From: Sophora flavescens
Taxonomy: Eukaryota > Streptophyta > Magnoliopsida > Fabales > Fabaceae
Assembly: GCA_030762895.1 (NCBI GenBank)
Contig: CM061065.1
Location: 77,564,607-77,628,606 of the forward strand
Direction of reading: 5' to 3'
DNA length: 64,000 bases
The notes beneath the pieces were generated by a model. It had not been told where the DNA came from, searched no databases, and saw only the letters and a program-made list of their open reading frames with translations. Positions within the stretch are counted from its first letter, which is position 1. Each line of letters begins with the position of its first letter. The position numbers and the translations under genes are program-made. This document shows, in pieces, positions 12,407 to 25,433 of this stretch.

Positions 12407-12801
12407 TGTAGTGTTAGACTCAATGACTTAGAGATTTTGATATATGACAAATACAACTTAATGTGTATGCAAGTGTTTTAGTGTCAAATTGCAAAGACAA
12501 GTATTAAGAAGTGATCAACAAGTTCATTAAAGAAAGACAAGAAAAATATTCAAGGAAGAACTTGAAGAAATCAAAAGAGCTACATGGAGGAATCAAAGAG
12601 CAAAGACAAAGATCAAAGAATCATCAAGACAAAAGCTTAACGGAGAAATATTAGATTTAAGTCTTAGATGATTTGTAAGAAACGAAATCTCTTATTCACA
12701 AATAGCTCATTTGAAAATATGCATGAAGAAAATCGAATTTCATAACCTGCATTAAAAGGAATAAGTTTTCGTTAATGAAAATGATTTTTGGAAATAAGAA
12801 G

Positions 12802-12993
12802 CACTCGCCCAATAAAGTGATACAAGTGCTCGTCCACTAAAGTGACAGAAGTGCTCGTCCACTAAAGCGACAGAAGTGCTCGTCCACTAAAGTGACATAA
12901 GTGTTCGTCCACTAAAGTGACAGAAGCGCTCGTCCACTAAAGTGATACAAGCGCTCGTCCACTAAAGTGACAGAAGCGCTTGTCCACTCAAGC
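12802..12993 (+). repeat. 25-bp tandem array in the 5' LTR of C (7 full units)
   Basis: Units read close to CGCTCGTCCACTAAAGTGAC plus AGAAG. Seven units of exactly 25 bp plus a partial one lie about 250 bp upstream of the TATA box. The inner part CACTAAAGTG is a near palindrome. Confidence 0.85.
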
Positions 12994-13242
12994 CTTTGGA
13001 CTTGCTAAATCCTTGATGAGAAGCTCCGTCCAATGACTTGACATTTGGAGTTCGTCTACTAGCTCGTCCGATGTAAAATCTTAATTCAAAATGGCTAGAT
13101 GGATGCGCTTATTTTCAAGATGGATACGAATTCTATAAGAACCAATGCATAATCTTATTTCAAGAACCAGAATCAAGAAAACAGATTCTGTTATCAGACT
13201 CAAATCTATTTTAATTGATCCCAACAACTATAACTTGTTTTC

Positions 13243-13250
13243 TATATAAA
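13243..13250 (+). promoter_or_regulatory. TATA box, 5' LTR of C
   Basis: TATATAAA followed by GAGGGATC is conserved at the same position in the 3' LTR (34284). Confidence 0.65.
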
Positions 13251-14187
13251 GAGGGATCAAAGGAACACTTTTACAGATATCATAACATATCAGAAAGATC
13301 AATTGTGAAAATCATTCATCATCTTTCTTGAGCTCATTGTGGAAAAGAGTGTTTCATTCTCATAAGTTCTTCAATTTGTTTATCTGACTATTGAGAGTTA
13401 GGAATCGATTTTTCATTTTTATTTGATTGTAAAGAGAGAGGGAGTCTCTCTGAGTGATTAGGGTGAGGTATCCCTAAGTAAGAACAGTGAGGCTCTTCAC
13501 AAGAGTGTGGTATCTCGAGGTGAAGGAGTGCCCTGTGGTGTAAAGGTTTTTCAAGCTACCTGGCTAAAGCTTGTTGTGTTAGTGTGTGAAAACCCACAGG
13601 TGGAGTGGGGACTAGATGTAGGTCACAGTGGTGGTGACTGAACCAGGATAAATCTGGTTGTGTGGTATCTCTAAACTCAAACTCCTTTACTTTCTGTTTA
13701 TGATCAAGAACCTATGACTTTGATGTTTAAAGTTCAATATAATTTCTGTTCTTGATCTGTATAAACTGTATTGAAACCTGAGTCTGATTGTAATCAAGTC
13801 TGTGTTATCTGCGTTCAAAACTGAGTTGATCAAAACCATTCTCGATTGATGAAACTGAACTAAAACTGAAACTGAAACCTGCAAGTTTGTTCTTGATTGT
13901 TAATGTTTGTATGTGAAACTTACGTAACTTGTTATTAATTTTTAAAGGATTAATCAATTTTTGTATTTTGTTATTATTGAGTTTTGAACCCGAATCTATT
14001 CGAAATTAATCTTTCTTATCTTCATCACCTTCTATTCAAGATTTTATATAAACCCTTCATTGATTTTGTAAAAGATCCTGAGACCGCAACTCTGATTTGA
14101 AAAGTTTGCTAAAAGTTTTTAAGAGGAAAATATTTTAAGAAAACTCAATTCACCCCCCCTCTTGAGTCTTTGAAGCCAAAACAACAA

Positions 14188-14200
14188 TTGGCATCAGAGC
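14188..14200 (+). other. primer binding site, tRNA-Met type (C)
   Basis: TTGGCATCAGAGC follows the 5' LTR after one base. It is the usual copia variant of the initiator tRNA-Met site. Confidence 0.75.
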
Positions 14201-14235
14201 TAAACTCTTAAGTTTGGCTTAACAGCTATAAGAGT

Positions 14236-15934
14236 ATGGCTTAAAATGACTGTTTGAATGAAGGGGCTTCCCTTGCACGCCCTCCCGCCTTCAATGGATC
14301 TGAATATATCTATTGGAAGGAAAGAATGGTATTCTTTCTTGAGGCGACAGGTGTAGACATTTGGGATGCAGTAGAAAATGGACCATTTGTCCCCTCCACT
14401 ATTGATGCTAATGGTGCTCCAAGAAATAAGCCTAAAACTGAATGGAATGTGGATGATAAGAAAAGAGTTCAATATAACGCACGTGCTAAGAATATTGTAA
14501 CATCTGCTTTAAGCCGTGATGAGTTTTTCAGGGTTTCAAATTGTAAATCAGCAAAGGAGATATGGGATACATTGCAAGTAACACATGAAGGAACCACAGA
14601 TGTCAAAAGAGCAAGAATGAACACCCTCACACATGAATATGAGCTGTTCAGAATGAATCAAGGGGAACCTATGACTGAAATGCAAAAGAGATTCACACAC
14701 ATTGTAAATCAATTGGCTAGTATTGGAAAAGCTATATCAAATGAGGATCAAATTAACAAAGTGATGAGATGCTTGAGCAGGGACTGGAAGCCTAAAGTCA
14801 CTACAATCTCAGAATCTAGAGACCTCTTATTAATGACCATTGCCACATTGTTTGGAAAATTGCAAGAACACGAATTGGAGTTGAACAGACTGAACGAGAG
14901 TGAAGAAACTGGCAAAAAGAAAAAGGGATTGGCTCTGAAATAACAAGTCAGAGAAGTAGAAGACAATGATGATGATGATTCAGCGCAAGAGGCTGAATCT
15001 GAAGAAGAGATGGGAATGCTAGTTAGAAAATTCAAGAACTTCTTAAAGAAGAAAGGCAACTTCAAAAGAAAGCCATCCACTTTTCCTAAAAGAAACTTCA
15101 GCAAAGGTGACAACTCTTCCAACAACATCACATGCTATGAATGTGGAAAGATTGGCCACATAAAGCTTGACTGTCCAAAGCTGCAAAAGAAGGACAAAAC
15201 AGAAAAGTTTGACTCAAAGGACAAGAAGTTGAAAAAGCCAAGAAAGGCCTACATTGCTTGGGATGATAATGATCTAGAATCCACTGAAGAATCTGAATCT
15301 GAGGAGGCAAACCTGTGTTTGATGGCCAGCAATCATAGTGATTCAGAAAGTGAAGTAAGTTCTAATTATCAACCTTCTTATGATGAATTGCAAAATGCTT
15401 TTGAAAAACTTCATAAAGAATCCATTAGACTTGCTAGATTGCTAAATAAGTCTAATAAAACCATCACATGCCTATAAGAGAAAACTTTTGTTTTAAACAA
15501 AGAGGTGGATGAATTAAAAACAGAAAATTATGCTTTAAAAGAAAAACTAGCTACTGTTTTAGATGCATCTATATGTGATAAATGTTCTAAGTTGGAGAAA
15601 CATATAAATCATTTGAATGATGATCTATCTAGAATTACTAGTGATAAAGACAACTTGAATGCATTACTTGGACAAAAAAAAAATGAAAAACCAAGTTGAT
15701 TTAGTGTACAAAAGTGAGAGAAAGGCAAAAACCTTTAGAAAATTTCATGTTTCTCATTATGTTAATGCATCACAATATGCTAGATGTCATTATTGCAATA
15801 GAAAAGGTGCTTTCTGCAATTTGAGAAATAATTATTCATTGCAGATAAGGCAAATATTGGTTCCAAAAGGAACTTTATCATACTCTAACCATGAAGGACC
15901 CAAACAGACTTGGGTACCTATAGCAAAAACATGA
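14236..15934 (+). pseudogene. gag: gag of copia element C, with coiled-coil extension
   Basis: The likely start is ATG 14236, whose third codon is a TAA; from 14254 the frame is open to 14943. The gag core of the UBN2 type is clear (for example YWKERMVFFLEATG). The same frame continues past a stop at 14941 into an acidic stretch and a CCHC knuckle (CYECGKIGHIKLDC, near 15133). A Ser/Glu-rich and coiled-coil-like segment with further stops follows, then a frameshift near 15680. The long C-terminal extension fits the SIRE lineage. Gag packages the element RNA. Confidence 0.82.
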
Positions 15935-16160
15935 AATTCTGTTTTGTAGGTGTGGTGGAAGGTCAAGAGAAAAAATTGGAATCATGACATAGAGCCTTCT
16001 ACAGACACAAATTGGGTAACAATAAAGAAATAATATTGATTGAATATGTTTTCTAATTATCATTATTAATGTGTGATTGTGAATCTTTCTGTGTTGACTT
16101 ATATATCATTGTATAGTATGTCTACATTGTTCTGCTAAAGTTATTTGATCTATCTTGGAA
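15935..16160 (+). other. deletion scar between gag and RT in copia C
   Basis: In a complete copia element protease and integrase would lie here. Only about 225 bp without recognisable protein motifs separates the gag extension from the first RT sequence. A large internal deletion is inferred. I see no short direct repeat that would fix its ends. Confidence 0.55.
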
Positions 16161-16776
16161 TAATCATATGACATTTGTGTCTCAAGTAGAACCTAAGAAC
16201 ATAGATGATGCTATAATTGATGAACATTGGATGATGGCTATGCAAGATGGGTTAAACCAGTTTGAAAGAAACCAAGTTTGGAAACTAGTGCCTAAACCCA
16301 AGAACTGTCAATAGGTACAAAATGGGTTTTTAGGAATAACCTAGTTGAAAATGGTATAATTGTAAGAAACAAGGCTAGATTGGTAGCCAAAGGGTATAAC
16401 CAAGAAGAAGGCAGAGATTATGATGAAACATATGCACCAGTAGCAAGATTAGAAGCTATAAGAATGCTACTTGCTTATGCTTGCATAATGGGATTTAAAT
16501 TGTATCAGATGGATGTTAAGAGTGCTTTCTTAAATGGATTTATACAAGAGGAAGTGTATGTTGGTCAACCACCTGGTTTTGAGAATAATGAATTGCCTAA
16601 CCATGTTTATAAACTGTCTAAAGCACTATATGGCTTCAAGCAAGCTCCTAGAGCTTGGTATGAAAGGTTAAGTAATTTTTTCATTGAAAAAAGGATTTAA
16701 AAGAGGTAAAGTTGACACAACTTTGTTCACTAAGAAAAAGTCACACAACATTTTACTTGTACAAATATATGTGGAT
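16161..16776 (+). pseudogene. pol: reverse transcriptase of copia C, N-terminal part
   Basis: RVT_2-type motifs are read: WVFRN, NKARLVAKGYNQEEGRDY, TYAPVARLEAIRMLLAYA, MDVKSAFLNG, VYVGQPPGF and KALYGFKQAPRAWYERL. A frameshift lies near 16312 and another near 16690. The frame then reaches the active-site box as I-Y-V-D and is cut there by solo LTR G at 16777. The second aspartate resumes at 31901. Confidence 0.88.
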
Positions 16777-17689
16777 TGAGACATCCCGTTGTGCCTCGGT
16801 GTTTTATTAGCTTAAAACCTTATTAATTAATTCCTTAATCGCATGTTTAGCGTTAGAGATTTTCATAACTCATTTTCGAAATGTCCCCTTTAAAAATCAG
16901 AGATTTGTATGACGTCGGAAAACACCTGATAGACAGTTTATAACTTCAAAACTTTATTCAACCATAATTGGTCTCTGGTCTTACATCAACTGCCAGGAGC
17001 GGAAAAATAAATACACAAACTCCAGTCGGGATAAAGACTTAGGAGATAAATAGATACAGTAATCCCAAATTGGTTTGTCATGCACATACACAGTTTTCAT
17101 TAATAACATAAAATATTTGCAAGGTTATAATATATAAATACCCCATGTTTATCTATTACATTACCAAAACACACTGAGGGGTATCCTCTCGGTAGGAGCC
17201 CTCAATGTCATAGACTTAGACAAAACTACTAAACAACTAAAAACATCTAAAACGTCTCACAAGACGCACTGGCCATATACTACCTTGACCCTAATCACCA
17301 TGGGTCAAGACTCGAGCTTCGGCATCCGGCTCATAGGGAGTCCCGTCCAATCCCTCATCATTAAGTTTGTCCACCAGGTCTTCTAGTACGATTCCATAAT
17401 AAAACAAAATACAACATGCAGAAAATATACAGGGGATATGAAACATTTCTATCATCAAAAAGTGGAAAAGAATCATATGATATAATACAGTAATTGTCAC
17501 AGACAATCAACACCTAACATCACAAATCATCCTCAAGCATACCCTGTCATCCTCTACCCTCACTCTCATGCAATCTAACATTTTATTTTAACATAACCTC
17601 TCTAATCCTGTCACCATGTCTTTACGTAAACATGGCCACTACCACTCCTGCCACCATCCCTCGTTTGCATCGGGGCACACATCCACCTA

Positions 17690-18115
17690 GTGCACACATC
17701 CATTCCCGTTAGGGTGTTCCACCCCCATTCCCGTTAAGGTGTTCCACCCCGTGCACATCCTCATTCCCGTTAGGATGTTCACCCAGTGAATGACACACAC
17801 CCTCTTTCCCGTTAGGATGCTTATTCAAAGGATGACACTATTCCCTCATTCCCGTTAGAGAATAGTTGCACAATACCAAAGTATCCTCATTCCTGTTAGG
17901 ATATTAGCCAGTCATCCAAGCGACGCGTCCCCAAAAACCGGTGCACACCCCCATTCCCGTTAGGATGCTCATTCCAAGAATTATACTATTCCCCCATTCC
18001 CGTTAAGGAATAGCTGCACAATACAAAAGTATCCTCATTCCCGTTAGGATGTGGGACGCCTTACCTAGAACTATAAGGGTATCATGGTAGTTTTCCCCAT
18101 TCCCGTTAGAGAACT
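17690..18115 (-). repeat. short motif array inside LTR G
   Basis: About ten copies of CATTCCCGTTAGGATG or close variants occur at irregular spacing, each in a short context of CCCC or TCCTCA. On the LTR sense strand the core is CTAACGGGAATG. The array is in the downstream half of the LTR, so it is transcribed rather than in the promoter. Confidence 0.6.
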
Positions 18116-18539
18116 GACCCGTGACATCCTGTATCCATGATCGGATACTCCAACCTCGCATATTTCCAACACACGATCGCGAACAACAATACCAATACAC
18201 GAACCTCACCAACCCACATTAATAACCACCCAGTGCCTTAACCTTCCACCAAAACCTCAACACATGTTCTATGTCACCACTCATCTTTAAATAATTAGTT
18301 TAGGCTAGGCACCAGGATGAGTGTGATTTCACCTCATTTTCCATGTCCATTTTGCATGCATTTTCATGTAGTTTAGGCATATTTAAATTGACTTTTAGTT
18401 AGTTTTTATCTTGGAACGGGTGAGGTGGTTTTGTGTGTTGTTTTGCAGGAATTTATGATTAAATGCCCAAGATTTGGCCATGATGAAGCTTGGATGAAGA
18501 TAGAGCCTGAAAAGAGAAGAAATTGAGCCAAGCAGAGCC

Positions 18540-18925
18540 CATCACGGCCTAGCCGTGATGACCATCACGGCCGTGATGGAGCAATAACTGAAGAGAAAGA
18601 AGCCAAAAGTCAGAATCTGTCACAGCCTAGCCGTGATGGCTATCACGACCGTGACCTGTCAGCTGTGCCAGACCCCCAAAAGTCAAAACTGGTCACGGCC
18701 TAGCCGTGATGGCTATCACGGCCGTGACCTGCTAGTTGAACCAGACAGAACCTATCACGGCCTAGCCGTGATGTGCCTCACGGTTGTGGCAGACCAATTG
18801 GTGAAGGCAGAAGCGATCACGGCCTAGCCGTGATGAGCATCACTACCATGATGAATCAAAAAGTGAAGAGGTGCTCAGGACAGAACCGGTCACGGCCTGG
18901 CCGTGATGGCTATCACGGCCGTGAC
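18540..18925 (+). promoter_or_regulatory. CACGGCCGTGA motif array, 5' LTR of B
   Basis: Pairs of ATCACGGCCTAGCCGTGAT and CACGGCCGTGA repeat about every 60 bp. Both words are self-complementary. The array ends 12 bp before the TATA box. Confidence 0.65.
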
Positions 18926-18937
18926 GCGGGCACGAGT

Positions 18938-18945
18938 TATAAAAA
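18938..18945 (+). promoter_or_regulatory. TATA box, 5' LTR of B
   Basis: TATAAAAA after CACGAGT is kept in all three LTR copies of B (27862 on plus, 29464-29471 on minus). Confidence 0.65.
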
Positions 18946-19794
18946 TGCCTCTGGGCAGAACAGAATGACCATGCAGAAAGCATAAAAAATACTCTTTACT
19001 GCTGTGGCTGTTGTGGATCCTCCCATGGAGTTCCTTCCTTTCTTCATCTCTGTATCTTTTCTTTTGCTTTTCTCTTTGATTATGTGCAGCTAAACTCCCC
19101 CTTGTTGGGGTTAGATGATTGCTTCTCTGAACTTGGTTGTAACATGATTTGATTGTAATACAATTTCCTATTTCTTTATGAGTGTTTGATTCCATGCTTA
19201 ATGCTTTCCTAGGTTTGATCATCCTTGGAATGATTTGTTGCTTTGATAGACAATTGAAAGGTTGATGTTAAGGCATGCTCATGAATCAAATGCCAAGTAG
19301 TTCTTGAACCTAGACATAGGTCTTGGGGTGCTTGCAATCGTATGAATCTTGACTCTTAATGCAAATTCTCATGTTAATTCACCTAAGACATTAGGGTTTA
19401 ATTTGGGAATTTAGGCTCATTCCACCTAAGACATTAGGGTTTGAGTATTTGAGAAGATTTGATTGTCATAATTGAATTAGGAATTGTGTTATTTACCATT
19501 TCATAGCAATCAAGGGAGGATTAGCTTAGTCTAACCCTAACAATTCCATCCATTTGTTATCACATCTCTGTTTGCCTGTTAAGTGTTTGTTAAAATTCCC
19601 AAAAGAACAAAAACATTTTATTCTTGTTTGTTTCGTTACATGTTAGAGCTACCTTCCATCCAAAAACGATCGCTTAGATAGTAGTCAAATTTGCGAAGTG
19701 ATACTTGTCCACGATCCCTGAGAACGATATCCGGTCTCACCACCGTATTACTTGTTTGAGACTAGGTATACTTGCCGAAATCGTATCAAGTTTT

Positions 19795-19808
19795 TGGCGC
19801 CGTTGCCG
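19795..19808 (+). other. primer binding site, tRNA-Asp type (B)
   Basis: TGGCGCCGTTGCCG starts six bases after the LTR end and matches the complement of the tRNA-Asp 3' end. Confidence 0.85.
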
Positions 19809-20061
19809 GCGATCGGTGTGCCAATATCACGAGTACCAAAGGGGACTCCTAATTTAGGCAATTTTCATTGTTTTCTTACTGCTGTTTTTTTGTCCGTTTT
19901 CTGTTTTCCTGCTGTGTTTTCTGTTTTGTTCTGTTTTTGTTTTCATTGAAACTGCATAATTGTCCATTTGTTGCTTAGCTTGTACGTGCTATTTCGCTGC
20001 TGTTATACTGCTGTTTTTCTGTTCTTTTTTTTTTTTCTGTTCTGCTCTGTTTGTTCCTTGT

Positions 20062-23000
20062 ATGCGAGGTAAAATCGACCCAGGTGAACTTCAATTCGAC
20101 CCCGAGATCGAGAGACTTTGTAGAAGGATTAGAAGGGAAGCCAAGGCAAGACAGAACAGAGAAGGAGCATCGTCTACAGTGCAAGAACCACAAGTTGAGT
20201 TACCAAGTGGGCAAGAACCGCAAGTTGAAGTAGCAACTGTCACCATGGCTGAAGACAATGCACCAAGGAGGACAATGGGGGACTATACTTCCCCTAGAGT
20301 CGATAGATGTGGAACTCGAATCGTTAGACCTGCAGTGGCTTGCAACAATTTTGAAATCAAGGCATCACTTCTTAATCTTGTGCAGCAAAATCAGTTTGGA
20401 GGTTTGGAGAGTGAAGTCCCTCATTCTCACATTGGCACATTCATTGAGTTGTGTGACACCATCAAGCTAAATGGAGCTTCCGATGAGGCTATTCGTTTAA
20501 GGCTCTTCCCTTTCTCTTTGAGGGATAGAGCTAAGTAATGGCTTCAGTCTCATCCTCATGGGAGCATTATCACTTGGAATGATTTGGTGAGCAAATTCTT
20601 ATCTCGCTTCTTCCCTCCATAAAGAATGATCAAGTTGAGATCAGAGATTAATGCTTTTGCACAGAGGGATGGCGAATCACTTTATGAAGCATGGGAGAGG
20701 TTCAAATCTTTGCTTACCGCTTGCCCAAATCATAAGTTGGAAACATGGCATCAAGTTGCAACCTTTGTCAATGGGCTCAATCGAAATTCCAGAAGTATGA
20801 TTGAAGCGGCTGCAGGTGGATCATTGAGCCAAAAGACACCTGATGAAGCAAAGGACTTGATTGAAACTATGGCTAATAATGATTATCAAATGCCTAGTTC
20901 ACGATCATTGGTCAAGAGAGGTGTTTTGGAGCTTGATGAAATTGGTGCTCTTAAGGCGCAAATGGCCATCCTTACCAAGCAATTGGGATCTGTTCAGCTG
21001 CAAAATTCTCAAAATGGCAATTGTGAGATTAATGTGGTTGGAAGTTCTGGGCAAGAAGAAGTGAACTACATGGGAAACCAAGGGCCTAAGAATGATCCTT
21101 TCTCTAAGACCTACAATCCGAGGTGGCGTAGCCATCCTAACTTTGGTTGGAGACAAGGGCAAGGCTCAAGTTCTCAAGCAAAGCCTCCTCAAGAGAATTC
21201 AAGCAAATTGGAGAATATTCTAGCCCAATTCATGCAAGCAACTCAAGATAATATGAAGAATCAAAATGCCTCCATCAAGAATCTAGAACACCAAATAGGC
21301 CAATTGGCAAAGCAAATGACAGAGAGACCTCAAGGACAATTGCCAGGAGATACAGAGAAGAATCCAAGGGAGGATTGCTAGGCAATTACTACAAGAAGCG
21401 TGAAAGTGTTAGTTCCACATGAAAAAGAGAGAGAAGAAAAAAGAATTGGTGAGGGAGTTGATGAGGTGACCATTGAAGATGCAACCCATGAAGAACCCGA
21501 GAATTTCCAAGCCACTACCTCTAGTCCTATTGTTGTTGAAGCAGAAAAACCACATAGGGAAAAACTGGTTGATTAAGAGTTTGCAAGAAAGAAGACTAAG
21601 AGGCAAATTCTTGAAGAAGTTGACAATCCTAAGGAGTTGCCACCGTATTTTAAGATACCCTATCCTCAAAGGTTGAAAAAGGAGGCAAGGGATCAACAAT
21701 TCTCTAAGTTCTTGGATGTGATCAAAAAGTTGCAAATTAATATCCCTTTTGCCTAAGCTCTCCAACAAATGCCTTCCTATGCCAAGTTTATGAAGGAGAT
21801 TCTTACTAACAAGAGGAAGTGGAAGAAGGAGACGGTCATGCTCACTGAAGAATGCAGTGCCATACTCAAAAGGAAGTTTCCGGTGAAGATGAAGGATCCG
21901 GGTAGCTTTACTATTCCATGTACTATTGGTCATTTGAATATTGGAAGAGCCTTGTGTGATCTTGGTGCAAGTATCAACCTTATGCCTCTCTACATTTTCA
22001 AGAAGCTGGGAATTGGTGAAGTCAAGCCAACCGGGATTTCTCTCCAATTGGCGGATCGTTCCATTACGTATCCTTATGGTGTAGTGGAGGACTTATTGGT
22101 TAAAGTAGACAAATTCATCTTTTCGGCAGATTTTGTGGTGTTGGATATAGCGGAAGATAGTGAGACTCCGTTGATTCTTGGAAGACCATTCCTAGCCACG
22201 GGTAGGGCTTTGATCGATGTCAATCAAGGGGAGTTGGTGCTTAGAGTCCAAGATGAAAAGGTCACCTTCAACGTTTTTGAAGTAATGAGACATCCAAGCG
22301 ACAAAGACACATGTATGAGTGTGGACCTTGTTGATTCATTAACTGACAAGAGTGTGCAACAAACTTTTGAAGATTCATTGGAAGCGGCTCTTATGGTTGA
22401 GAATGAAGAATAAGAGGTATGTGAGGAAGAAGTTGAGTTCATGGTTAAATCCCTTGAGGCTTGTCTAGTTTTGAATACTGATGAAGACAAAGTTGTGGAG
22501 GATGTGCGGATTGAAGACAAGGGTGAACCACCTGTGCTAGAGTTGAAAGAACTTCCATCTCATCTCCGTTATGCTTTCCTTGGAGTGAATTCTTCATTCC
22601 CGGTGATCATTAGTAGCGGATTGAACTCTCTGGAGGAAGAAAAGTTGTTGAGAGTGCTTAGGGAGCACAAATATGCAATTGGGTGGTCTATATCCGACTT
22701 GAAAGGGATAAGTCCTTCATTCTTTATGCACAAAATCCTTCTGGAGGAAAACTTCAAGTCGGTTAGACAACCCCAAAGAAGACTCAACCCAAACATGAAA
22801 GAAGTTGTAAGGAAGGAGGTTGTGAAGCTTTTGGATGCGGGTATAATTTATCCAATCTCCGATAGCCCATGGGTGAGTCCGGTCCAAGTTGTTCCTAAGA
22901 AAGGGGGGATGACGGTTGTTGCAAATGAAAAGAATGAACTCATCCCCTCAAGGACCGTTTCTGGATGGAGAGTGTGTATTGATTACAGAAGATTGAATGA

Positions 23001-25433
23001 GGCCACCAGAAAAGATCATTTTCCCTTGCCCTTCATTGATTAGATGTTAGAGAGGTTGGCGAGCCATGCCTTTTATTGCTTCCTTGATGGATATTCAGGG
23101 TATAACCAGATTGTAGTTGACCCAAAGGACCAAGAGAAGACCTCACTTGTCCCTATGGCGTCTATGCATATCGGAGGATGCCATTCGGGTTGTGTAATGC
23201 ACCCGCCACTTTTCAAAGGTGCATGCTTTCCATATTCTCTGATATGACTGAAAAATTCATTGAGGTATTTATGGATGATTTTTCTGTGTTTGGTAATTCT
23301 TTTGATGATTGTTTGAAAAATTTTGCATGTGTTTTGGAAAGATGCCAAGAAACTAACCTCGTGTTAAATTGGGAAAAATGTCATTTCATGGTTAGGGAAG
23401 GTATAGTTCTTTGTCATAAAATTTCATCACGGGGGATGGAAGTTGATAAAGCAAAAATTGAAGTGATTGAAAAACTTCCCCCTCCCATAAATGTGAAAGG
23501 TGTTAGAAGCTTCCTAGGGCATGCGGGTTTCTATAGGAGATTTATAAAAGACTTTTCAAAGATTGTGAAACCCTTATGCAAGCTCTTAGTATTTGATACT
23601 CCTTTTGTATTTGATGATGATTGCATGCATGCTTTCCAACTTTTGAAAAAAAAACTCACCACCGCACCGGTCATTGCATCTCCAGATTGGAGTTTGCCAT
23701 TTGAGTTAATGTGTGATGCAAGCGACTATGCAGCGGGAGCTATTTTGGGTCAGAGGAAAAATAAAGTGTTGCATGTTATTTACTATGCCAGTCGTGTGCT
23801 GAATGATGCTCAATTGAACTATACCACGACTGAAAAAGAATTGCTTGCTGTGGTGTTTGCATTTGATAAGTTTAGATCCTACTTGATTGGCTCTAAAACT
23901 ACTGTGTATACTGATAATTCTGCTTTGAAGTATCTCATGACTAAACAGGATGCCAAGCCAAGACTCATTAGGTGGGTACTACTGCTCCAAGAGTTTGATT
24001 TGGATATAAAGGACAAGAAAGGAGTGGAGAATGTGGTAGCCGACCATTTGTCTAGGCTTCCACAAGCAAATGTTCAAGCAAAGGATGAGTTGTCAATTCA
24101 AGAAGAATTTCCGGATGAAAGGTTGTTTATGGTGCAAGTGGCACCTTGGTTTGCGGACATTGCAAATTATAAGGCCGCAAACAAGATTCCGAAGGACTTC
24201 AACGCACAACAAAGGAAGAAGCTCATCCATGATTCTAAATACTATGTATGGGATGAGCCTTACCTTTTCAAAAGAGGTTCGGATGGAATTCTGAGAAGAT
24301 GTATTCCGGAAGAAGAGGTTGATGGGGTGTTGACTCATTATCACAACTCACCCTATGGAGGACACTTTGGTGGTGAGAGAACCGCCATGAAGGTATTGCA
24401 GAGTGGTTTATTTTGGCCCACCATTTTTAAAGACTCTAGAGCTTGGGTGATGAAGTGTGATAAGTGTCAAAGAACCGGAAGTATATCCAGGAGAAATGAG
24501 ATGCCTTTGAAGGGTATTTTAGAGGTGGAGCTCTTTGATGTGTGGGGGATCGACTTCATGGGTCCTTTCCCATCATCCTACAATAACAAGTATATTCTGG
24601 TTGCGGTTGATTATGTGACCAAATGGGTAGAAGCTGTCCCAACTCTGAAAGACGATGCAAAAACAGTGATTAGTTTTGTGAGGAAAAACATCTTTACCCG
24701 ATTTGGAACCCCTAGAGCCATTATTAGTGATGGGGGTACTCACTTTTGCAACAAAGAGTTCAATGCAGTGCTTGCCAAGTTTGGGGTCAATCATAAAGTT
24801 ACCACACCATACCACCCACAAACTAGTGGGCAAGTGGAGTTGTCCAATCGGGAATTGAAGAGGATTTTGGAGAAAACCATGAATAATGCGAGAAAGGATT
24901 GGGCAAAGAAGCTGGATGACGCACTTTGGGCCTATCGGACTGCATATAAAACACCTATTGGTATGTCACCCTACCAATTAGTGTTTGGAAAATCATGCCA
25001 CCTTCCGGTAGAGCTCCAACATCGTGCTTTTTGGGCAGTGAATGCCCTGAACTTTGATACAAGGCTGGCCATGGACAAGAGACTGCTGCAATTGAATGAG
25101 TTGGATGAATTCCGACTCTTGGCATATGAGAGTGCAAGAATCTACAAGGAAAGAACAAAATTTTGGCATGATAAGTACATTCTTCCCAAGCATTTTGAAG
25201 AAGGCCAATCAGTTTTGCTCTTTAATTCACGTCTCAAGCTATTTCCGGGCAAGCTGAGATCAAGGTGATCGGGTCCATTCTATGTCAAGTTAGTTTCCCC
25301 ATTTGGTGCAGTTGAATTGAAAGATCCATCTTCCGGAGACACTTTCACTGTTAATGGGCAAAGGCTCAAGCACTACCTTGGAGGAGACTTTGATCGTCAA
25401 GCAGTCTCCATCCCTCTTACAACACCCCCATAG
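20062..25433 (+). pseudogene. gag-pol: gag-pol of element B, nearly complete but broken
   Basis: One long ORF starts at ATG 20062 and ends at the natural TAG 25431. Domains in order are gag core (about 20330-20880), Gln-rich linker, protease (about 21900-22230, CDLGASINLMPL and LGRPFLATGRALIDVN), RT (about 22820-23420, FMDDFSVFG), RNase H (about 23690-23970), integrase zinc region (about 24330-24480) and integrase core (WGIDFMGPF near 24545, ISDGGTHF near 24725). The third catalytic acidic residue is kept (GQVELSNREL). I see no zinc knuckle in gag. Stops lie near 20536, 20617, 21379, 21574, 21755, 22411, 23041 and 25266. One base is missing near 23143 in RT. The 696-codon stretch 23178-25268 is open. 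Confidence 0.92.

Larger units (their letters stand above)
12412..14186 (+). repeat. 5' LTR of copia element C
   Basis: It starts TGTTAGACTC and ends AACAACA, immediately before the primer site. It contains a 25-bp tandem array and a TATA box. The copy at 33404-35240 is homologous throughout. Confidence 0.92.
18315..19788 (+). repeat. 5' LTR of element B
   Basis: It starts GGATGAGTGTG (other copies TGATGAGTGTG or TGAAGAGTGTG) and ends AATCGTATCA, directly before the primer site. It contains a CACGGCCGTGA array and a TATA box. Confidence 0.9.

Noticed and set aside
12802..12993. Regular 25-bp repeats resembling a CRISPR array
   Set aside because: The units are contiguous without spacers, lie in a copia LTR in plant DNA, and recur in the partner LTR. 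It is a minisatellite.
18633..18985. Open frames across the CACGGCCGTGA array of B
   Set aside because: They are artefacts of the GC-rich repeat in an LTR promoter and are not kept between LTR copies.
19021..19222. 110-codon minus-strand frame recurring at 18890, 27814 and (inverted) 29187
   Set aside because: The repetition is explained by the three B LTR copies. The frame is antisense to the LTR transcript and has no protein motif.
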